Assembly: GCF_000373565.1 (NCBI RefSeq)
Contig: NZ_KB891814.1
Coordinates: 1 to 64,000, forward strand
DNA from: Streptomyces sp. HmicA12
GTDB taxonomy: Bacteria > Actinomycetota > Actinomycetes > Streptomycetales > Streptomycetaceae
Direction of reading: 5' to 3'
DNA length: 64,000 nt
The position numbers were made by a program, and so were the translations under genes. Position 1 is the first letter of the stretch; the number at the start of each line of letters is the position of its first letter. The notes under the pieces were generated by a model. The model ran no database searches, was not told the origin of the DNA, and was given only the letters and a program-made list of their open reading frames with translations. Shown here piece by piece: positions 34,204-41,810 of this stretch.

Positions 34204-34758
34204 TCAGGCGGCGGCGAGCCGGGACGCGGTGGGCAGCGCGTCGCGGAAGCGGCCGAGGACCGGGGCGAGCGCCTCCCGTGTCTCCGGGGTGAGAGTCACG
34301 CCACCGTCCGCGCCGACGGTGATGTGCCGGTCGAGGACGAACCAGCCCTGCGCGACGTCGGCGCCGAGCGAGGTGAGGACGGGCCGCAGCGCGTAGTCGA
34401 CGGCGAGGACGTGCGCGGGCGAACCGCCGGTGGCCAGCGGCAGCACGGGCTTGCCGCGCAGGGCGTACTGCGGCAGCAGGTCGAGGAACGCCTTCAGGAC
34501 ACCGGAGTACGCGGCCTTGTAGACGGGGCTGGCGACGATCAGGGCGTCGGCGCGGGCCACGAGGTCGACGGCCGCGGCGACTTCGGGATCCGCGGTGTCG
34601 GCGGACACCAGTCCCTCGGCGGGCAGGGAGCGGACGTCGAGATGGCGTATCTCGTGTTCGTGGCCTGCGAGTTGACGACCGAGGTCGCGCACGAGGTGGG
34701 CGGTGCGGGAGGTGCCGGGAGCGGAGGCACTGCCGGTGACGGTGAGGAGGAGGGCCAC
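34204..34758 (-). CDS. ssuE: NAD(P)H-dependent FMN reductase
   Basis: A 184-residue flavodoxin-like reductase that supplies FMNH2 to SsuD. Visible motifs: the phosphate-binding N terminus LLTVTGSASAPGTSRTAHLV, the flavin-ring loop ASPVYKAAYSGVLKAFLDLLP, and LPLATGGSPAHVLAVDYALRPVL. The start is GTG at 34758, backed by AAAGGAG 5 bases upstream; longer frames run into the repeat element and look non-coding. First enzyme gene after the leader peptide at 35094-35180. The 67-base spacer to ssuD is very G-rich on the plus strand (five runs of three to four G). Confidence 0.9.
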   Translation of the reverse strand: MALLLTVTGSASAPGTSRTAHLVRDLGRQLAGHEHEIRHLDVRSLPAEGLVSADTADPEVAAAVDLVARADALIVASPVYKAAYSGVLKAFLDLLPQYALRGKPVLPLATGGSPAHVLAVDYALRPVLTSLGADVAQGWFVLDRHITVGADGGVTLTPETREALAPVLGRFRDALPTASRLAAA

Positions 34759-34835
34759 GAGGACTCCTTTGCGGGGGTGGGTTCGGCTGGGACGCATCGC
34801 CGCGGGAAGGGGGTTCGTTGCCGGGTACGGGCCGG

Positions 34836-34958
34836 TGGGGCTTGTCGGGCAGGTCCCCGCGCCCCTGAGATGCACGCCCTTCGGGCGGCATCTCCCCGAT
34901 GAAGGCGAGCGGCGAAGCCGCAGCCCTTCAGGGGCGTGGGGAACCGCGCGAGAAGCCC
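34836..34958. repeat. Dispersed long palindromic repeat, copy 2
   Basis: The 481-bp stretch 34759-35239 has no large gene; it holds this element and the leader peptide. The arms GGTCCCCGCGCCCCTGA (34852-34868) and TCAGGGGCGTGGGGAACC (34928-34945) pair with a few mismatches. Flanks GGGGCTTGTC and GCGCGAGAAGCCC extend the match to the copy at 48543. A small inner hairpin GCCC-TTC-GGGC sits between the arms. It lies within the predicted ssu leader transcript. Confidence 0.75.
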
Positions 34959-35093
34959 TACCGGCCCGCGCTCGCCGACGAAACAGCGACCCGGCGGACG
35001 AGAGGCGTGATCCGCGTCCCGGAACAGGGCGCGAGGGAGCGGCAGTTGAGTGCGGCGGATGTCAGATGCGGGCCGGGCGGCGCGGCGACCGGC

Positions 35094-35180
35094 TCAGCGC
35101 GAGATGCGACAGGAGGTGCTGTTGACCCGTGCGAGGTCGACGTGACGTCGCCGCGTGAGGTCGTGCCGTCCTGTGTCCAT
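35094..35180 (-). CDS. Leader peptide of the ssu operon (actinobacterial Cys-leader type)
   Basis: A 28-residue peptide starting at ATG 35180 whose end reads RRRHVDLARVNSTSCRISR. The motif RRHVDL.RV followed by a late Cys is the hallmark of short leader peptides placed before sulfur-assimilation operons in actinobacteria (known family, from memory). There is no ribosome site; TTCAAT 6 bases before the ATG could be a -10 box giving a leaderless transcript. ssuE starts 335 bases downstream. Ribosome stalling at the Cys codon when cysteine is scarce would be a fitting control, inferred here. Confidence 0.72.
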   Translation of the reverse strand: MDTGRHDLTRRRHVDLARVNSTSCRISR

Positions 35181-35239
35181 GCGCCGATTGAATCAGGTGC
35201 CACGTACATCCGTCGAGAGCCGCCCACACCGTGGACGGC

Positions 35240-35860
35240 TCAGCCGTACGCCTCTCCGCCCAGCTCGAAGCCCGCCGTCCCCGCGCTGACGTCCGCCAGC
35301 CACGCCCGGAACCGCTCCACGTCCCCCTCGGGCAGACCGATCTCGATGGTCACGGCCTCCGCGTAGCGGACGTCGCGCACCTCGCGTCCGGTCGCCCGCA
35401 GATCGTTCTCCATCTTTCCGGCCCGGCCGTGGTCGACGGTCACCGTGGCGAGCCGGAAGCGGCGGCGCGTGACGGTGCCGAGCGCGTCCAGCGCCTCGCC
35501 CACCGCGCCGCCGTACGCCCGGATGAGCCCGCCCGCGCCGAGCTTCACTCCGCCGTAGTAGCGGGTCACGACGGCGACGACGTACCGCATCTCGCGGCGC
35601 GTGAGCATCTGGAGCATCGGCACGCCTGCCGTGCCGCCGGGCTCGCCGTCGTCGCTCGCCTTCTGGATCGAGGCTTCGGCGCCGATGACGTACGCGTAGC
35701 AGTTGTGCGAGGCCGTCGGGTGCTCCTTGCGGATGCGCGCGACGAAGGCCTGCGCCTCCTCCTCGGTCGCGGCGGGCGCGAGCGCGCACAGGAACCGGGA
35801 ACGGTTGATCTCTGTCTCGTGCACGCCCTCGCGGGACACCGTGCGGTACTCGTCCTGCAT
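35240..35860 (-). CDS. IMPACT/YigZ-family protein
   Basis: A 206-residue protein of the UPF0029/IMPACT family. The N-terminal domain carries the signature region SHNCYAYVIGAEASIQKASDDGEPGGTAG and VVTRYYGGVKLGAGGLIRAY. The C-terminal part is the ferredoxin-like YigZ domain. Bacterial members are linked to translation or ribosome-associated functions, without an agreed reaction. Start at ATG 35860. Ends 59 bases before the leader peptide; divergent from the APC permease. Confidence 0.9.
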   Translation of the reverse strand: MQDEYRTVSREGVHETEINRSRFLCALAPAATEEEAQAFVARIRKEHPTASHNCYAYVIGAEASIQKASDDGEPGGTAGVPMLQMLTRREMRYVVAVVTRYYGGVKLGAGGLIRAYGGAVGEALDALGTVTRRRFRLATVTVDHGRAGKMENDLRATGREVRDVRYAEAVTIEIGLPEGDVERFRAWLADVSAGTAGFELGGEAYG

Positions 35861-36031
35861 CCGGCCAGCGTATTCGCAGGTGGCGCAGCGGTCGCCCCCG
35901 CCCGGTGCGCAGGTGACGATGTGGTGGATACTCGCACGTCGTCGCACACGCGTCCGGCCGCCACCGGCATCATGAGGGGGCCGTACGCGCGCGGCGACGA
36001 GACCGAGCCGCCCGACAGAAAGTCGCCGCAC

Positions 36032-38002
36032 ATGACCGGCACCCAGGCCGAGACCCCGGCCGCCGCGCCCGCCCGCGCCCACCGCTGGCGATCCTGGCTG
36101 CTGGAGGGCCTGAGCGAGCAGACGGCCCGCCATCAGGGCCCGCACGGGCATGCCCCGCAGGAGCACAAGGGCCACAAGTGGTGGCGCGTGATGTGCCTGA
36201 CGGGTGTGGACTACTTCTCCACGCTCGGCTACCAGCCGGGCATCGCGGCCCTCGCCGCCGGTCTGCTGTCGCCGCTCGCGACCCTCGTCCTGATCGCACT
36301 CACCCTGCTGGGCGCGCTGCCCGTGTACCGCAGGGTGGCCAAGGAGTCGCCGCACGGCGAGGGCTCGATCGCGATGCTGGAGCGGCTGCTGCCCTGGTGG
36401 GCGGGGAAGCTGTTCGTCCTCGTCCTCCTCGGCTTCGCCGCGACCGACTTCATGATCACCATGACGCTGTCGGCGGCGGACGCGGCGGCGCACGTCGTGG
36501 AGAACCCGTTCGCGCCGCACTGGCTGCACGACGCCAACCTGTGGATCACGCTCGTGCTGCTCGCGGCGCTCGGCGCGGTCTTCCTGAAAGGCTTCCAGGA
36601 AGCGATCCGGGTCGCCGTCGTCCTGGTCGGCGCCTATCTCGCGATGAACGTGGTCGTCCTGATCACGGCCGCGGCCCACGTCTTCACCCAGCCGGTCAAG
36701 ATCACCAACTGGTGGGACGCGATGACGGCCGAGCACTCCTCGCCGTTCATGATGATCGGCGTAGCGCTGCTGGTCTTCCCGAAGCTGGCCCTCGGCATGT
36801 CCGGCTTCGAGACCGGCGTCGCGGTGATGCCGCAGGTGCGGGGCGACTCCTCGGACACGTACGCGAAGCCTGCCGGCCGGATCCGCGACACCCGCAAGCT
36901 GCTCACCACGGCCGCGCTGATCATGAGCTGTTTCCTGCTCCTGTCCAGCCTGGCCACGACGATCCTGATCCCGCAGGACGAGTTCGAGGCGGGCGGCTCG
37001 GCGAACGGCCGCGCGCTCGCGTACCTCGCGCACGGCTACCTCGGCGAGGGCTTCGGCACGGTCTACGACATCTCGACCATCGCCATCCTGTGGTTCGCGG
37101 GCGCCTCCGCCATGGCGGGCCTGCTCAACCTGGTCCCCCGCTATCTGCCGCGCTACGGCATGGCCCCCGAGTGGACGCGGGCGGTGCGCCCGCTGGTCCT
37201 GGTCTTCATGGCGGCGGCCGTCGTGATCACCGTCTGGTTCAACGCGAACGTCGACGACCAGTCCGGCGCGTACGCGACCGGCGTCCTCGTCCTGATGCTC
37301 TCCGCCTCGTTCGCCTCGACGGTCGCGGTGCACCGGCGCGGCCACCGCAAGGCGGCGATCGGCTTCGGCGCGATCACGGCGGTCTTCGCCTACACGCTCG
37401 TCACGAACGTCGTGGAACGCCCCGACGGCATCAAGATCGCCCTGATCTTCATCGTGGCGATCCTGGTCTCCTCCTTCGCGTCCCGCGTCCACCGCGCCTT
37501 CGAACTGCGCGCGAACGCGGTGACGTACGACGAGGCGGCCGTCCGCCTGATCGACGAGGCGGCGGCGCGCGGCCCGCTGCGGATCATCGCCAACGAGCCG
37601 CAGGAGCACACCACCGCCGAGTACCGTGCCAAGGAGTCCTGCCAGCGCGAGGACACGCACATCCCCGACGACGGAGCCCTGCTCTTCCTGGAGGTCTTCA
37701 TCCAGGACTCCTCCGACTTCACCGAGGACCTGACCGTGCACGGCGACGAGAAGCACGGCGTGCGCCGCCTGCGCGTGCACGGCCCGGGCGTCCCGAACAC
37801 GGTGGCCGCGGTCCTGATGAACCTCCGCGACCGCACCGGCGAGGTCCCGCACGCCTACTTCAACTGGACCGAGGGCCACCCCGTCAGCCACCTGCTCCGC
37901 TTCCTCGTCTTCGGCGACGGCGAGGTGGCCCCGGTGACCCGCGAGGTCCTGCGCCGCGCGGAGCCCGACCCGGACCGACGGCCCCGGGTGCACGTCGGCT
38001 GA
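36032..38002 (+). CDS. APC-superfamily amino-acid permease-like transporter
   Basis: A 656-residue membrane protein. The N-terminal 45 residues are hydrophilic and His-rich (TARHQGPHGHAPQEHKGHKW). About 12 transmembrane segments follow from residue 50 (VDYFSTLGYQPGIAALAAGLL, then LLVFPKLALGMSGFETGVA, as in APC proteins). The last 170 or so residues are a soluble domain (RIIANEPQEHTTAEYR to LLRFLVFGDGEVAP). This layout with a large C-terminal domain is common in actinobacterial APC proteins of unknown substrate. The ATG at 36032 is used; ATG 35972 is also possible and neither has a strong ribosome site. Confidence 0.88.
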   Translation: MTGTQAETPAAAPARAHRWRSWLLEGLSEQTARHQGPHGHAPQEHKGHKWWRVMCLTGVDYFSTLGYQPGIAALAAGLLSPLATLVLIALTLLGALPVYRRVAKESPHGEGSIAMLERLLPWWAGKLFVLVLLGFAATDFMITMTLSAADAAAHVVENPFAPHWLHDANLWITLVLLAALGAVFLKGFQEAIRVAVVLVGAYLAMNVVVLITAAAHVFTQPVKITNWWDAMTAEHSSPFMMIGVALLVFPKLALGMSGFETGVAVMPQVRGDSSDTYAKPAGRIRDTRKLLTTAALIMSCFLLLSSLATTILIPQDEFEAGGSANGRALAYLAHGYLGEGFGTVYDISTIAILWFAGASAMAGLLNLVPRYLPRYGMAPEWTRAVRPLVLVFMAAAVVITVWFNANVDDQSGAYATGVLVLMLSASFASTVAVHRRGHRKAAIGFGAITAVFAYTLVTNVVERPDGIKIALIFIVAILVSSFASRVHRAFELRANAVTYDEAAVRLIDEAAARGPLRIIANEPQEHTTAEYRAKESCQREDTHIPDDGALLFLEVFIQDSSDFTEDLTVHGDEKHGVRRLRVHGPGVPNTVAAVLMNLRDRTGEVPHAYFNWTEGHPVSHLLRFLVFGDGEVAPVTREVLRRAEPDPDRRPRVHVG

Positions 38003-38096
38003 CACGCCCGCGCGGAATCCCCGTGCGGCGCGGGGAGTTACGTCATCGGGAGCGTTCCCTCGTTCCCGTCTTCGTTCCCGTCTCCAGGAGGCGACC

Positions 38097-38504
38097 ATGT
38101 ACGGCGACCAGTCCACGGTCCGCACGATCCTCACCGAGTCCGGCGACACCTGGGCCGTGGTCGGCCTCTCCTCCAACCGGGCGCGGGCCGCGTACGGCGT
38201 CGCCGAGGTCCTGCAGCGCTTCGGCAAGCGGATCGTGCCGGTCCACCCGAAGGCGGAGACCGTCCACGGCGAGCAGGGCTACGCCTCGCTCGCCGACATC
38301 CCCTTCCCCGTCGACGTCGTCGACGTCTTCGTCAACAGCGACCTCGCGGGCCCGGTCGCCGAAGAGGCCGTGGCGATCGGCGCGAAGGCGGTGTGGTTCC
38401 AGCTGGGCGTGGTCGACGACGAGGCGTGGGAGCGGACGCGGGAGGCTGGGCTCGCGATGGTGATGGACAAGTGCCCGGCCATCGAGATCCCGCGCCTCGG
38501 CTGA
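38097..38504 (+). CDS. CoA-binding domain protein
   Basis: A 135-residue single Rossmann domain of the CoA_binding_2 type: WAVVGLSSNRARAAYGVAEVLQRFGKRIVPVHP, then VDVVDVFVNSDLAGPVAEEAVAIGAKAVWFQLG. It resembles the N-terminal domain of succinyl-CoA synthetase alpha. Stand-alone forms are widespread and of unclear function. The ATG at 38097 has AGGAGG at 38086-38091. Its stop abuts the stop of the convergent dehydrogenase gene directly. Confidence 0.9.
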   Translation: MYGDQSTVRTILTESGDTWAVVGLSSNRARAAYGVAEVLQRFGKRIVPVHPKAETVHGEQGYASLADIPFPVDVVDVFVNSDLAGPVAEEAVAIGAKAVWFQLGVVDDEAWERTREAGLAMVMDKCPAIEIPRLG

Positions 38505-39386
38505 TCACACCTCGTCGAACGACGCGTAGTACGCGGCCGCCATGTCCTCGTCCCCGTGACCCTGTTCCTCGGCGCGGGCCAGGCGGGCCGCGCTCGCCTC
38601 GGCCACGTCCAGGCGGACGCCGTGCGCGCGGCCCGCCTCCACGATGAGGCGGGCGTCCTTCGCGGCGGTGGAGACCGCGAACTGGGCCGGGGTGAGGTTG
38701 CCGTCGCGGACCAGGCCCGCCTTGAGGTGCAGGTAGGGCATGTCGAGGCCGCCGCCGGCGATGGCGTCGAAGAAGGACTGGGGGTCGACGCCGAGAGCTT
38801 CGGAGAGGGCCAGGACCTCGCCCGCGGCGTTCGTCGCCGCGAGCACCCAGCTGTTGGCGACCAGCTTGAGACGGGTGGCGCTGCCCGCCGCGCCGTCCTC
38901 GCCGGTCCACACGGTGCGGGCGCCGACCGCGTCGAGGACCGGGTGCACGGCGTCCCGGCGTTCGCTCGGGCCCGCCGCGAGGATCAGCAGCTGGCCGGCC
39001 TCCGCGGGCTGGCGGGTGCCGAGCACCGGCGCGTCGAAGAAGGTCAGCTCGTGCCGCGCGGCGAAGGCGGCCAGGTCGCCGATCGCGTCGATGCCGGCCG
39101 TCGTGGACTGGATCCAGGCCGTGCCGGGGCGCAGCCCTCCCGCCGCCTGCTCCATCACGTCCAGGGCGGCCGGGCCGTCGTACAGCATCGTCAGGACGAC
39201 GTCCGCGCCGGTCACTGCCTCGGCCGGGGTGTCGGTGACGCGGACGCCGTCGGCGGTCAGCGGTTCGGCCTTGGCGCGGCTGCGGTTCCAGGCGCGGACG
39301 GTGTGCCCGGCCCGCGCGATGTTCCTGGCCATCGCGGCGCCCATGATCCCGGTGCCGAGGACACTCACGGTCAGCTTCTCACTCAT
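38505..39386 (-). CDS. NAD(P)-dependent beta-hydroxyacid dehydrogenase family protein
   Basis: A 293-residue oxidoreductase of the 3-hydroxyisobutyrate/6-phosphogluconate dehydrogenase-like family. The dinucleotide-binding loop is VLGTGIMGAAMARNIARAGH, followed by AWNRSRAKAEPL; the substrate loop DAPVLGTRQPAEAGQL and the catalytic Lys in ATRLKLVANSW are present. Members reduce small aldehyde acids or imines; substrate not assignable. Start at ATG 39386. Converges head-on with the CoA-binding gene without any gap. Confidence 0.88.
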   Translation of the reverse strand: MSEKLTVSVLGTGIMGAAMARNIARAGHTVRAWNRSRAKAEPLTADGVRVTDTPAEAVTGADVVLTMLYDGPAALDVMEQAAGGLRPGTAWIQSTTAGIDAIGDLAAFAARHELTFFDAPVLGTRQPAEAGQLLILAAGPSERRDAVHPVLDAVGARTVWTGEDGAAGSATRLKLVANSWVLAATNAAGEVLALSEALGVDPQSFFDAIAGGGLDMPYLHLKAGLVRDGNLTPAQFAVSTAAKDARLIVEAGRAHGVRLDVAEASAARLARAEEQGHGDEDMAAAYYASFDEV

Positions 39387-39437
39387 GGCGGCGTCAACTC
39401 CTCTCCCGCGGAATCTGTTCCTGCGGGGTGGGTCTGT

Positions 39438-39565
39438 TCAGGCCGTGCGGCGGGCCACCCGGAGCTCGGTCAGGTAGCGCTTGGTGACCGTGCCGCCGTA
39501 CGAGCGGTCGATGAGGTCGCCGATGGAGTCCAGCAGCCCGGCGCGGGCGGCCGGGGCGCGCGCTG
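39438..39565 (-). pseudogene. 3' remnant of an unidentified gene
   Basis: A coding-quality tail of about 40 residues ending AGLLDSIGDLIDRSYGGT and VTKRYLTELRVARRTA before TGA at 39438. No start or N-terminal domain follows on its 5' side; coding quality stops at about 39565, where a second remnant begins in the opposite direction. I do not recognise the family. Confidence 0.55.
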
Positions 39566-39652
39566 ATGCCGGTGGGGGTCGTGACCGGTGTCGGGGGCGG
39601 CCTGTACCTGGCGTGGCTGCTGCTGCGGGAGCGCAGGGCGCGGCACCTGTGA
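39560..39652 (+). pseudogene. 3' remnant of a FecCD-type iron-siderophore ABC permease
   Basis: The last 28-30 residues of a FecCD permease: LMPVGVVTGVGGGLYLAWLL, then a basic tail ending at TGA 39650-39652. The PVGVVTxxxGGxxxxWLL pattern is the conserved C-terminal helix of BtuC/FecD proteins. The rest of the gene is missing. The fragment meets the minus-strand remnant at about 39560. Confidence 0.6.
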
Positions 39653-39657
39653 CGGCG

Positions 39658-39704
39658 GGACGGTCCGGCTCCCGCGGCAGTTTGCCGCGGGAGCCGGACC
39701 GTCC
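39658..39704 (-). terminator. Terminator of the galactan operon
   Basis: A perfect 22-bp inverted repeat with a 3-base loop (arms 39658-39679 and 39683-39704, beginning GGACGGTCCGGC). It lies 18 bases past the stop of the GH30 gene. The strongest hairpin seen in the window. It could also stop transcripts coming through the plus-strand remnant. Confidence 0.85.
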
Positions 39705-39722
39705 TGCCGTGCGGTGACCTTG

Positions 39723-41750
39723 CTACGCGGTCACGTCGGTGACCCTCCACCGCTGGTTGGCACCGGAGTTGGGCTGCCAGGTGGTGACGGCCGATCCGTC
39801 GGCGGTGGCCTGTCCGCCGACCTCCAGCAGCCTGCCGGTGGCGGCGTTGACGAAGGTGTACGTGCCGTCGCCGGTCGTCGACGCGATCCACCGGGTGGCC
39901 GCGTCGCGCCGGCCGTGGTCCGCCTCGACGACCGGTACGTCGTCGCGGACGGCGAGCCGCTTGCCGCCGGCCGCGCTGCCGAACACGTAACTCCTGCGGT
40001 TGTCCTGGCCGTTGGAGCCGGTCTCCAGGACCTGCCAGCGCTGCCCGGCCGTGCCCGCGCCGGTCTTGACGACGAGCCCGCTGCCGTCGTCGGCGACGGT
40101 GACGTCCTTGCCGCTCTGCACACCGGTCAGCTCGTAGGTGCGGCCCCTGCGCAGGGTGGCCGCGTCCTTGGCGACCCCGGAGACGCCCTTGATGACGAAC
40201 GAGGTCACGGACTGCGCCGGCACCGTGAACGTGGCCCGTCGGCCGCTGACCCGGATCGCGGGCCGCGTGTCGAGCTTGCCGTCGGCGCTGGTCACGACCG
40301 GGGTGACGGTCGCGTCGCCGCGTACGGCGGCGAACTTGGACAGGTCGAGGGTGACCGTGCGCGCGTCGGTGGCGCTGTTGACGTGGACGACGGTGGCGCC
40401 CTGCCCGGACCGGGTGACGGCGGCGGTGCTGCTCGTGTCGTCGACGTTGATCAGCCGGTCGCCCGGCCTGATGTAGTGGGTGAAGTTCCGTGCGGTGTCG
40501 AACTTCGTGTTCGTGTGGACCGGGCAGGTCTCCAGGGTGTCGTCGGGCCCGGCGCTGAACGAGACCTGGATCTCTCCCCAGTTGCCGCCCTTGCCCGACT
40601 CGCCGCCCGGCTTCATGTTGTCGTAGTCCTCGACCGGCTGCCAGAACACCCAGGCCGTGGGCTCCAGTTCACGCAGGTCGTCGACGATGTGTTGGGCGAG
40701 GCCGAGACCCGGGCGCATGTCGGTGAAGGACTGCCCGTCGCCCCAGTCGCCCTCGACCTCGCTCATCCACAGCGGCTTGTCGGCCGCCTTGGCGAGGTCG
40801 CGGACGGTGGTGCGGCCGCCGGTGCCGTACGTGTGGACGTTCATCTGCCCGACGACGTCCCGCACGGCGTCCGGGTACGTGGCCCAGTTCGTGGCGAAGG
40901 TGGTCGGGTTGGTCTCGTCCATCGCCGAGACGACGGCACCGGTCCGCACCTTCCGCAGCGCGTCGTGCAGCGCCGGCACGATCTTCTGCTGCAGGCCGGG
41001 GCCGATGTGGCAGCCTTCCTGCCGTCCACCGGTCGGCTCGCCGTCGGCGCCCAACTGGGTTCCCCAGTAACTGGTGTTGGGCTCGTTGCACGGATCGACG
41101 GTCCTGACCCTGATCCCGTGGGCCTGCTCCAGGCGCCTGGTCGCTCCGGCGAGGTAGGCGGCGAACTCCTCGACGGAGTCCTCCTTGAGGTTGTCCTTCG
41201 ACGCGTCGAAGCCGCCGGACACGTACCCGCTCACCGTCATGAAGTACGGCGCCGAGTTGGAGAACGTCTCCCAGTGGGTGATGTCCTTCTTGATCCGGTC
41301 CACCCACCAGCGCTGGGTCGCGTCGGCGTCCTCGTTCCAGTGGTCCGGGTTCGCCGGGTCCCACCAGTCCGTGTCGGTGCGGGTGGTGCCCTCGGGAGCC
41401 TTCCACCAGCCCTCGACGGCGCCGCCGGGTCTCAAGTAGTCCCGAACGTCCGGGGCGTTGCCGCCGCCGACGTTGTAGCGGGCGATGTTGAGGGCGAGCC
41501 CGTCGCGGCCGAAGACCAGATCGGCGATCCGCTCACGGATCTCGTCCGGGTAGTGGCCGGTGGCGTTCGCGAACCAGACCAGGCTGGTGCCCCAGCCCTC
41601 GAACTTCTCGTGCTGGTAGGAGGGGTCGGGGGTGACCGTGACCGTGGCGGTGGCGGCGGCCGCCGGACGTACGAGGGACAGCTGGGTCCCCGCGGCCATC
41701 GCCGTGGCTGCGGCGACACCGAGGAAACCTCTGCGGGTGAGGCGTGCCAA
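39723..41750 (-). CDS. Secreted GH30 endo-beta-1,6-galactanase-like enzyme with ricin-type domain
   Basis: A 675-residue exported glycosidase. A Tat-type signal (LTRRGFLGVAAATAMAAG) is followed by DPSYQHEKFEGWGTSLVWFA, typical of actinobacterial GH30 galactanases (subfamily 5, from memory). The acid/base Glu is in DPCNEPNTSYWG and the nucleophile Glu in LWMSEVEGDWG. A GH30 beta-sandwich follows, then a trefoil lectin in the last 130 residues ending ANQRWRVTDVTA. It would cut beta-1,6-galactan side chains of plant arabinogalactan proteins outside the cell. Last gene of the operon with GH42 and the ABC importer, which strongly supports a galactan substrate. Confidence 0.88.
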   Translation of the reverse strand: MARLTRRGFLGVAAATAMAAGTQLSLVRPAAAATATVTVTPDPSYQHEKFEGWGTSLVWFANATGHYPDEIRERIADLVFGRDGLALNIARYNVGGGNAPDVRDYLRPGGAVEGWWKAPEGTTRTDTDWWDPANPDHWNEDADATQRWWVDRIKKDITHWETFSNSAPYFMTVSGYVSGGFDASKDNLKEDSVEEFAAYLAGATRRLEQAHGIRVRTVDPCNEPNTSYWGTQLGADGEPTGGRQEGCHIGPGLQQKIVPALHDALRKVRTGAVVSAMDETNPTTFATNWATYPDAVRDVVGQMNVHTYGTGGRTTVRDLAKAADKPLWMSEVEGDWGDGQSFTDMRPGLGLAQHIVDDLRELEPTAWVFWQPVEDYDNMKPGGESGKGGNWGEIQVSFSAGPDDTLETCPVHTNTKFDTARNFTHYIRPGDRLINVDDTSSTAAVTRSGQGATVVHVNSATDARTVTLDLSKFAAVRGDATVTPVVTSADGKLDTRPAIRVSGRRATFTVPAQSVTSFVIKGVSGVAKDAATLRRGRTYELTGVQSGKDVTVADDGSGLVVKTGAGTAGQRWQVLETGSNGQDNRRSYVFGSAAGGKRLAVRDDVPVVEADHGRRDAATRWIASTTGDGTYTFVNAATGRLLEVGGQATADGSAVTTWQPNSGANQRWRVTDVTA

Positions 41751-41810
41751 CGTGTTCTCCCAACTTCTGCGTGTGGGTGGTGAGTTGGAACAGCAGGGGG
41801 CGGCCGACGG

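Noticed and set aside
34759..34875. N-terminal extension of SsuE into the repeat element
   Set aside because: Residues there are Pro/Thr-rich and unlike FMN reductases; the GTG at 34758 has an excellent ribosome site.
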